Source of the DNA: Chelonoidis abingdonii
Lineage: Eukaryota; Chordata; Testudines; Testudinidae
Assembly (NCBI RefSeq): GCF_003597395.2
Contig: NC_133773.1
Span: forward strand, 121,435,645-121,499,644
Reading direction: 5' to 3'
Length of the DNA stretch: 64,000 bases
Part shown: positions 1 to 9,200 of the stretch, piece after piece
Numbering within the stretch: position 1 is the stretch's first letter
How the letters are laid out: every line of letters begins with the position of its first letter
Position numbers and translations under genes: made by a program
The notes under the pieces: generated by a model
The model's database searches: none
Seen by the model: only the letters and a program-made list of their open reading frames with translations
What the model was told of the DNA's origin: nothing

Positions 1-296
1 CTAAAACTCCCTTAATGCGATTTAAATCCACTATTCTTGTCCTGTCCCCTGTGGCTATGGAGAACATTTATCACCCTGGTCTTTATAACAACCTTTTACG
101 TATCTGAAGACTTATGTCCCCCACAGTCTTTTCTAGAGTAACCAAACCCAATATTTTCAAACTTCCATTATAGGTCATGTTTTCTAGACCTTTTATCATT
201 TTTGTTGCTCTCCTCTGGACTTTCTCCAATATGCCCACATCTTTCCTGAAATGAGGTGCCCAGAACCGGACACAATACTCCAGTAGAGTGGAAGAA
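1..296 (-). mobile_element. CR1 LINE fragment (antisense), left part
   Basis: The + strand reads as the reverse complement of a CR1 3' region, including the familiar antisense phrase around 255-292 (CCCAGAACCGGACACAATAC). It stops at about 296, where DIRS-like sequence begins, and what looks like more CR1 of the same orientation resumes at about 2491. I infer one CR1 copy split by a later insertion. No open frame is left. Confidence 0.65.
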
Positions 297-849
297 TTAC
301 TCTTCTTCAGTTAGTGTCCCTATGGGTCCTCCACTGTAGATGTGTCTGCGCCCCTGTGCTGCTGATCAGAGAACTTTGGTAGCTGTCCCACCTGCGCATG
401 CACTGCTCCCCACCAGCCATCAGGTTAGACAGTGTGCAAGGGCATGCCCTCTTCAGTTCCTTCTCTACCTGGCTAGAGATGGAGCTAAGAGCTGTCTGTT
501 CATGGATCCATTAATTCTATTTAGTTTTGTAAATTTTTCACTTCTCTTGAAGCATTTTCCTTTGTTATATTTTTTTTGTTGGCCATACCAGAAGAAGAAA
601 GAAAGAGAGAGAGAAAGAAAGGGTATGCCTCCCACCAACCCCCTTGGACAAAGGTATCTCTGGGCTTCAAAAAGTGCCTCAGTTGAAAGGAATCTATCTC
701 AGTGACTGATGGACACTCGCAGTGCGTTCGCTGATTGGGAGAGAAGCACCAACTTCACCTCGGTCCACCTCACGGCGTTGATACTGTGTGCTTGAACCAG
801 GAGTGGCCTGCTCTGATGAGGTCCAGCAGGTCCTCCTGGACAGCAAAAG

Positions 850-2099
850 CCTTCCACCAGAGCAGCCTACCTGGCTAAATGGATGAGGTTCTCCCACTGG
901 GTGTCTGAGCATAGCATCTCTCCATTGCGCTCCTCCTTACAATCTATCTTAGATTACCTGCTTCATCTTAAGAACCAGCTACTGGCCCTCTCTTCCATTA
1001 GAGTGTACCTTGCGGCCATCTCTGCTTTCCACTTGCCAATCCAAGGTCAGACAGTGTTTTCGCATGACATCTCGAGCAGATCCTTGAGAGGTTCTTCCCA
1101 CTGGTCCGGGCTCCTATCCCACAATGGGACCTTAACTTGGTTCTTTCTAGGATCGTGGGCCCGCCCTTTGAGCCTATGTGTTCCTGCTCCCTTTCCCACC
1201 TGCTATGGAAGGTCACTTTCCTTGTGGCGGTAACATCAATGAGACGAGTGTGGGAGATTAAAGCCCTGACATCGGAGCCACCGTATATGGTGTTCTACAA
1301 GGACAAAGTCCAACTGCAACCCCATTTGGCCTTTCTGCCAAAAGTGGAGTCTTCCTTCCATGTCAACCAGGACATCTTCCTCTCAATGCTTTGTCCCAAG
1401 CCACACACCACTAGTGAGGAAAGAAGGCTGCACACCCTGGACGTCAGACATGCCCTAGTGTTTTACCTGCAGCGTACCAAGCCCTTCCGCCAGGGGCGGC
1501 TCTAGACATTTTGCCGCCCCAAGCAAGGAGGGTCCCTGGTCCCGTGGCTTCAGTGGATCTCCCACAGGTGTGCCTGCGGAGGGTCTACTGGTCCCGTGGC
1601 TTTGGTGGACCCCGGGAGGTCCACTGAAGCCGCGGGACTAGCGGACCCTCCACAGGCAAGCCGCCAAAGTGAGCCTGCCTGCCACCCTCGCAGAGACCGG
1701 CAGAGCACCCCCCGCAGCTTGCCGCCTCAGGCACGCACTTGGAGCCTGGTGCCTGGAGCTGCCCCTGCCTTCCGCAGGCCAACCCAGCTCTTCATTGTGA
1801 CAGTGGACAGGATGAAGGGCCTTCCGATGTACTCGCAGAGGGTTTCCAACTGGATCACCTCCTGCATCCAGACCTGTTACAGGCTGGCACAGGTCCCACC
1901 GCCACCATTCATGAGGGCCCATTCGACCAGAGCCCAGGCGTCTTCGGCGGCCTTCCACGTGCATATTCCCATCCAGGACGTTTGCAGAGCAGCAATGTGG
2001 TCTTCGGTTCACACGTTCCCGATGCATTACACAGTCACTCAGCAGGCCAGAGATGGTGCTGGGTTCGGCAGACTGTTGTTGCAATCTGCACATCCATGA
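850..2099 (+). pseudogene. DIRS tyrosine recombinase, broken
   Basis: The conceptual product resembles the phage-integrase-like recombinase of DIRS retroelements, which inserts the circular cDNA without an integrase. The N-terminal arm-binding part is read in one frame from about 883, then the frame changes near 1120-1140 and continues to 1490. A 277-base hAT element then interrupts it. The frame resumes exactly in register at 1776 and runs to a stop at 2097-2099. The second part carries an AHSTRAQASS stretch matching the HxxR catalytic box of the family. One frameshift plus the insertion make it non-functional. Family assignment is from pattern recognition; I give no restored sequence. Confidence 0.6.
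1491..1767. mobile_element. Short hAT element inserted in the DIRS recombinase
   Basis: Flanked by a perfect 8-base target duplication CCTTCCGC at 1483-1490 and 1768-1775. The ends, CAGGGGCGGCT and AGCTGCCCCTG, form an imperfect inverted repeat. Removing the element and one duplication restores the reading frame of the host recombinase, which confirms the boundaries. It encodes nothing and is GC-rich. Confidence 0.85.
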
Positions 2100-2174
2100 A
2101 TTCCTACCCGCCTCCACTGGTACTGCTTGAAAGTCGCCTAATATGGAAGCAACATGAGCAAGCACTCGAACAAG

Positions 2175-2490
2175 AAAAGACAGTTACCTGTTCCATAACT
2201 GGTGTTCTTCGAGATGTGTTAGTCATGTCCATTCCATAACCCGCCATCCTTCCCCCGCCCATCAGAGTTTCCGGCAAGAAGGAACTGAGGGTGAGGGGAG
2301 CCAGTGGCACCCCTTACACTGAGGCCTGTGCATACCACTCCAGAGGGCGCTGGAGCCAGTCCCCTACAGATACCACTGAGGAAAAAACTTCTGGCACCGG
2401 TGCATGTGGCAAGCACACACACCTAATATGGAATGGACATGAGCAACAAATCTCGAAGAACACCAGTTACAGAAAAGTTATCTGTCTTTT
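2175..2490. repeat. Inverted repeat arms near the DIRS 3' end
   Basis: Positions 2175-2238 and the reverse complement of 2427-2490 match over about 64 bases, including GGTGTTCTTCGAGAT in both. The spacer is 188 bases. DIRS elements carry inverted terminal repeats and an internal complementary region, and this pair probably belongs to that system. Confidence 0.7.
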
Positions 2491-2590
2491 TATTCCTATC
2501 CTTTGTTTCCTATCTTTTAACCAGTTACCAATCCATAAAAGGACCTTCTCTCTTATCCCCTGACAACCTACTTTGCTTAAGAGTTTCTTA
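2491..2590 (-). mobile_element. CR1 LINE fragment (antisense), right part
   Basis: Reads as antisense CR1 reverse-transcriptase region (the CCAATCCATAAAAGGACC phrase is typical). It is the probable continuation of the fragment at 1-296 beyond the DIRS insertion. About 2591-2655 holds nothing I recognise. Confidence 0.5.
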
Positions 2591-2654
2591 AGCAAACTGT
2601 TGTTTATACTTGCCCTCCGCCATTGCTATTGTCAATGGGGCTGCACTGGTGCAG

Positions 2655-3010
2655 TATGACGACACTGGAATGTGTAGTAAATAAAGTAATGGGAATGGTT
2701 AGTGTCAGCCATATGCATGTTCATCTCATCCTCAGATTCAGACAGAATTCTTTAGAAAAAACGATACGTGAGGTTAATGAAATGGATGAAGTGTACTAGG
2801 AGAGGGATGAAGCAGCTGAGGGAAATTCATCTTTATCAAGTGCTTCCAAAGGAGTGACAGTCAAGAAACTGACTTGAAAATGGGACACTTACATGCGTGG
2901 AAACTCAGCGCTGTGTTCATACTCTAGGAAGAAAACAAGAGACTGCTAATGTTCATTATTAAGGGGCAAGCAGTTAGGCTTCATTTAAAAAACAATGTTC
3001 AGCAATTCAG
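2655..3010 (+). pseudogene. Relic of a tandem copy of the immunoglobulin-receptor gene (exon 4 region)
   Basis: Aligns by eye with 8180-8590, which holds exon 4 of the downstream gene and its flanks. The acceptor CCTCAG at 2730-2735 matches CTTCAG at 8252-8257. The exon-like part is 2736-2852 (117 bases against 116) and shares AGGTTAATGAAATGGATGAAG with the real exon. Similarity continues upstream (GGAATGTGTAGTAAATAAAG against 8188-8207) and downstream to about 3010. The donor is lost (AGTGAC in place of GTAAGC), there are small indels and an in-frame TAG, so it is not functional. No copies of the other exons are visible. Confidence 0.65.
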
Positions 3011-3094
3011 ACAGATTGGGCTGGGTTTTGAAAGCGAAGAATGTGTCGTAATTCAAGAGATGTGTTAGAATAAAGTTGTTTTGCTTTCAGCTGT

Positions 3095-3127
3095 TATAAA
3101 GTAACTACAGCAGAGGGAACAGGAAGT
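3095..3127 (+). promoter_or_regulatory. Possible promoter of the immunoglobulin-receptor gene
   Basis: A TATAAA at 3095-3100 lies about 110 bases before the start codon, and an ETS/PU.1-type site ACAGGAAGT follows at 3119-3127. ETS sites of this kind are common in promoters of blood-cell genes. The order is unusual, since an ETS site downstream of a TATA box would lie near or inside the 5' UTR; the true start site is not known. Confidence 0.3.
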
Positions 3128-3206
3128 TAAGTTTCACATCTGACACATTCTCTCTCACTGACTTTCAATTGAGAGGCACTGATGAGAGCTTTAATAATCC
3201 TGAGTG

Positions 3207-3261
3207 ATGACCACAATTATCTTGAAACTCATTCTTTTGACAGAGTGCTTTGGCTACTTGG
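3207..3261 (+). CDS. Immunoglobulin receptor, exon 1 (signal peptide)
   Basis: Encodes 18 residues plus one base: a Met, then a hydrophobic ILKLILL core ending CFGYL. Donor GTAAGT at 3262. This ATG is chosen because it gives a plausible signal peptide and its phase-1 end joins exon 2 in frame to give Ala-Asn-Gly-Thr. Confidence 0.75.
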
Positions 3262-6200
3262 GTAAGTTCTTTGAAGTTTTTGTGGGGTTGGGATTTGGTG
3301 CAGTTGGTATATCTGTAATTCTCTAGGGTTAATCAAAAAAATCATCTTGGTTTTAAAAACCCAAAAGCTAATGCCCAAAGTGTGTATAAATCAATTAAAA
3401 CTTATGTAGCTGCTGTGCAAGCCCCCCAAATAGATTTCCATGTGTGCATGTTTGGGAGAACATTACTCAGGGTTTTATAGTGCAGAAGGCAAAATTATTA
3501 TTTGTGCTGAATCCAAGCTACCATTGGCAAAATACCATGCGATTAGAAGAAGTTGCTCAAAGAGCATTAGCCCCAAAATGTTTGTCTTAGAGGAAATCCA
3601 AAGATTAAAAATTACATTGTACTAATTCCAAAATGACATCACCAGATTAATAATCATGAGTTTCCTTCATTTAAAATTAGACCTTTATAGTAAGTTCTTC
3701 ACTGGGATTAACTCTCAGTGTAAAATTTTAAAATATTGTGGAGATTTTCTTCCAGAACAAATAGCTACTGAAATATAATACAGTTTAGTTTTTGTATCAC
3801 AGCTTTCATACAAACTGTATTGCAAAAAGCTGAACAGCATTAAATATTATAGCAATAGCACTATATAGTAAAGCAGAAGAAGAGAGAAATTAAGATATTT
3901 AGATAAGAGAAAAAAAGATTTTTTTTCTGATGTGTTTTTAACAAAGAGAGAAGAAACCTCTCTTATACAATAACAGTAATATTAAAAACAAAAAAACCTA
4001 AAACGTATTTGCTCATAACCCTTGAATTAATATGATATATGCCATGCTACTTTAGAAACCCAATAATCTTACTATTTAAATATTCTTCCCTTCGTTCCCC
4101 CTGCGCCCCTCCATTTTGTTGATGTTTATTCACCAATATGTTCCATCTTGGTCATTCTATATTTCAGTTCTAATATCTTTCAGGTGGATAGTACATTTTT
4201 ACCCAGTATTTAAAGTGCCATTCAAACCAATGATATGATGCACAAGTTTTAAATAATAATAAAGGCAAGAGCTGCTTTTTCTGAAAGAGAATATATTGTA
4301 AAGTAGAAAGGGGGAAAATCAATGCTTTCTTGTGGGTGTGCTCTTAAATCTTACTAAAATTTCAAGTGAACTTTTCAAGTCTTGGGGCTGATGCTGCTGT
4401 TACTGTATTAAAAATAGGAGTGTGCCATTGATTTCAGTGGGATTGGAATTGGACCTTCATGGTAGGACTATAAATAATCGAGATGGATTAAATAAATAGC
4501 TCGTGTGAGCCACATTGTGAAAAGAAAGGAGGAGAAAATTTCTTAACTTCTCTAGGTGAGAAGAAAGCATCATCAGTTCAAAAGAAGAAGAAAAACCAGG
4601 TTGACACTTTCAAAAGGGATTGCACAGCTCTGATAAAATGTCACTAATGTCTTTAAGAAATTAGTATCAGGAAATTAGTTTTTGTAGTTTTTTCCCCCCA
4701 TACTAATTTCCCCCTACCATTACTCACACCTTCTTGTCAACTGTTTGAAATGGGCCACGCTGATTACGTTGGCCTCATTACCACTACAAAAGTGATTTTT
4801 AACTCTCTTGGTATTTTACTGTTAAGAATAGGCCACTTCCATCTTAACTGAATTGTCTTGTTAGCACTGACCCCCCCATACACACTTGGTAAGGCGACTC
4901 CCATCTTTTCATGTATTGTGTATATATACCTGCCTACTGTATTTTCCACTCCAAGCATCTGATGAAGTGGGCTTTAGCCCACAAAAGCTTATGCCCAAAT
5001 AAATTTGTTAGTCTCTAAGGTGCCACAAGTATTCCTCATTTTTTTTGCTAATACAGAGTAACATGGCTACCACTCTGAAACCTGTCACCATTCAAAGGGA
5101 CAGTTCGTTTTAATATGATCAAAGTGTGACCCTTCTTGGGGTTCCCAGGACTGTGAGCCACTTTATTCCCTCCCTGCCTCAGCAAGAGAAAGACTTGCTG
5201 GTGCTTAATGGGGTGTCAGCATCCTGACACCATCAGCCTGTTAATCACCCAACCAATTTCCTCAGGGCTCAGCCAGCCCTCACTTTGCCTGGCAGGTTAA
5301 CAATAGATGCACGCATGCACCCCAGCTACTGTGAAAGCATCTCCTGTCCTATCCAGATCCTGGCACTGGCACACTGAGAAATTACCAGGTAAACTATCCC
5401 TGAAAGAACACGTTAGTCCCTTTGGTTCAACAGAGGTCAGCTCCAGTGTAACATAACAGCACCAAGATATAGTTATAGTGAAAACAATCACACTTTTATT
5501 ATCAAAAGCTGAAATTTAAGAGAGAGTGACTAAGGATAACAAATGGAAACCAAAATGGTTACATATAAAACAAAAAGTATAACACCCTTCTTAGATTCTA
5601 AACTTAACTTCTACAGGCTAAAATCCTTGTCTAAAGTATTTCTCACCTAGAGCAATCTCCCAGAGTCATCAACCAACAGGGCTCGGATCCACCTTGCATG
5701 AATGCAAAAAGCACTGTCCTTTTGCCTTCTTATATCCCTAACGTTCATTGGTTCGTCCCCAGAGTCAGGCTGATGGCCCGTGGTTTATTCCCTGGGGTGC
5801 TGATACCACATTGTCTTCACAGCCTCATCCTGTCCTATACAAATGGACTTTTACTATGTTGGCTTACAATGCTTATTTTACATGTGAACCAAAGCAGACA
5901 GGTGAGTATATATCTCCTCGTCTGACAAAACCTTTTTGTGAACCCTGTCTGGGATACAGACTCAAAAACATATGTTCATTACTTATACACGATTCCTTAA
6001 ATATCAGTCGTACCTACAGCTTGCAAAAACAAGTTTTTATTAGATACCTCACTTGACCCTTTTTGGTTTTGGTTTCCATGACAGCAGTGTGTTGGGTTTA
6101 GTGAGTTTGTCAGGCCTGTCAAGGGTTGCTGTTATAGAACAGTGAACCCTTTACCAGTTGGCACTGAGGTGTTTGTACTTATTCAGGGGAAAACAGGAGT

Positions 6201-9200
6201 AATGAAATTTTAAAAAGTGAGGGTGTTCTCATAAAATAGGCTTCATAATGCCATAAATTATTATTATTATTATTATTTATTATTTATTGTGCTGTTTTAC
6301 TATGCCTGTGCTAAACTTAAAGTTATTTGGTTTTTGTCGATAGCAAATGGTACCAATGAATTAACAATCAATCAGACACCATCAGAAATTAAGGTATCCA
6401 CTGGAATGTCAGCTGAAATTACCTGTTCCTGGAAAAACAATAAGATGGTCCAGCGGTTTAGAGTAACCTGGAAAATACAACATCTCACCTGTAAAGAGGG
6501 CACCAACAGAGAGCTATCATCAAAACTTTACTACACAGCCAATGCCACACACAAGGATAAGACAGTGCTAAAGATTGAAGTTGTGAAAAAAAATGACACT
6601 GGAACTTACTTCTGTGAGATAACTACTGAAATACCTTTCATGAAAAAAGGGCTGGGAAATGGAACAACTCTGATTGTTGAAGAGAAAGGTAAACAAGCAG
6701 TCGACATAAATTGTTCTATAGAGATGCTATTTCATTTGTCCCCCTGAAGATTTTTTAGTCAGAAATGTGTTACTTATTCTTTTTCTCCCTTAAAGGTTAT
6801 AAAACCAATGATCTGACAAAAAAAAACAGGGCGTTAGGAGCACCCATGTCCTTATTCTGGCTGACACTAACTCCTGTAGCCTTGGGCAATTCACTTAACC
6901 TCTCTGCTTTAGTTTCCTCAGCCCTAAAATGTTTGTTTACTGACATCACATGATTGCTGAGAGGATTCATTAGACTATTATTTATAGCACCCTTAGTTCT
7001 GCTGAGTGCTTCACAGAAGACACAGAACGACACAGTGAAGCCTGGAAGAGCTTACAGTCTATAATTTAGATGAGGCAGTGAATGAGGATGAGAAATGCTA
7101 GGGAGAGAGATGGAGTGAGGAAGGGAAATGGTTCCATCACTACAGTCACCCTGTTAGTCATGAGGTCACCCCAGTGGTAGTGTTTTTATCATTTATTACA
7201 TTTTATTAATTTAGAAAAACAAGCAAAATTAGGAGATACAGTAGTGGGTATTTTTGATTCGCTGATGGCAAGCATTGCAGTGGTCATCAAATGGTTTAAA
7301 TAAAAATGCTACATACCTGGAATATTTTATTATTTTATTGTATAATTGCAAAATATAAATTTTTATTTTAGGGCCCAAAACTGCGAACACTTAAGCGTGT
7401 GCGTAACTTTGTTTACAGGTTGTCCTATTGAAGGGATTATTCACATGAGCAAAATCACACACATGTTTAAGTGTTTGTGGGATCTAATATTTACTAGGTT
7501 TGAACCTAGCCATTGAGGCAATAGGACACACACATATCTAAAAACCTAACGAGGTCTTATATATTGTGCTTTTAGTAATAAGTAACTTGAGTTGAAATGT
7601 TTGATTGCAGAAGCTGGATCAATGGAAAACTATCATTTTATGGCAATTCTAGCCATCTTTCCTTTCCTAATATCAGGCAGCTGTTTCTACCTCTGTTACA
7701 AAAAGCAGCAGAACTCAAAAAACTCTGGTAAGTGGCACTGCATTTTTACATATAGTCCCTAACAGCAAAATGCTGTCTCAGAGTATGTGTGCACCTTAAA
7801 AAGCAGCACTAGGAGAGGAACTGCATGGTACAACTGTCGTGCCTCCATTCCTGGCTCTTCATGGGTACTCCAAGCAATTTATTATGAGGCATGGGCCATG
7901 TGTATTTGCATGGACCCTTCTTATGCACCCACAATCACTATGAACCCTCCTTTGCTTGAATTACTCATTATCCTGGAAAGAGTAAATGTGTCTCTACAAC
8001 GTGCTGCCACATATGGACCCTGCAAATCTGAGCTGTATGGTGTATAAAAGGGACCGCAAAAGTTTGGTGTCTGGGCACCCTTCACTAGCACACAGTAGGT
8101 CTACACACTTTTTTGCATTCCATGTAGACCAATGAAACATCAGTGCCCATCAGTCTACCCTCACAAAGCACTGATGTGACTCCAGAAATGTGTAATAAAC
8201 AAAACAATGGCGCTACTTTGTATTTATGTCACATAAATGTGTTCCATCCACCTTCAGTTCCAGAGAGAAGGACCCATGAGGAACAGACACTTCAGGTTAC
8301 TGAACTGGATGAAGGAAATGAGATAAATGAAGCAGAGGAGAGAAAGTCGTCTTCATCAAACTCATCAGAATGGGTAAGCGATTTACAGCAGGGGTCGGCC
8401 TACAAGAAGTGGGCTCTGAAGTGAGGTATTCATGGAGGTTCAATTGAGCAGACAGAATTTAACAGGGGAACAGGAAGTTGCTGTTATTTAGTACAGTCCA
8501 GTAAAACCATGAAATAAAATGAAATGCATTGTCAATAAGAGCAAGGCAAACTTGCTTAATTTTATTTAAAACTGTGAATGTTGGGAAGGCCGTATCATAC
8601 TGTTCCCCCAGAAGTGCTGTAGCATGCCACAGCATAGTCCCCCATTGCTACTGCAGCCATGGTTAGCAGCTTCAGTGTACTTGACATTGTGGGGAAAGCA
8701 TAGAACACAAGTATGTATGTCAAGTAAGCAAGAGGAGTAAGGAGGCTATACCATATTGTACTCAGAGGTTCAGCTCCTCACTGGTGCTGCAGTAACACCC
8801 AATGTAGCTAGGAACTGAAAAAGTTGGCTTTACACTGTCGTTATGCTCCTCCCTTTGGTCCTGGTTCAGCTCAAGGCACCATTCAAGCAGCTGGAGATCA
8901 CTGGAGTGCAGTAGCTCTCAGCCATGCCCCTTTTCCCTGGCTATGCCTAGGACATGCCTACATTGGGGTAGCATAAAACCAGTTATACCTGCCTCCAGAC
9001 TCCGCTGTTCTGCGGAGAGCCCATGAAGCTGGTTAAACCATCTTCATGGGTCTTCGTACTGCCATCAGGGCCCAGCTCTGGCCCAGAGTCAGCAGTAAAG
9101 GTGTCAGTAAAAATTCATAGCTGTGTCTGGTTTCCATTTGTTTGGAAGTTATTCACCTAACCCTAGGCACACTAGCTGTAGCAGGATAACAATGTGTGTG

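Larger units (their letters stand above)
297..2490 (+). mobile_element. DIRS-like tyrosine-recombinase retrotransposon, internally deleted
   Basis: Contains a broken tyrosine-recombinase reading frame (see separate entry) and ends with a pair of inverted arms (2175-2238 and 2427-2490). The 5' part (about 300-700) is degraded and I cannot place it in a known domain; a reverse transcriptase/RNase H region is not recognisable, so the copy seems to have lost its middle. It interrupts a CR1 element. Boundaries are set by where CR1-like sequence stops and restarts and are approximate. Confidence 0.6.

Noticed and set aside
6765..7033. Coding extension of the immunoglobulin gene in intron 2
   Set aside because: The sequence is a MIR SINE, and exon 2 has a good donor before it.
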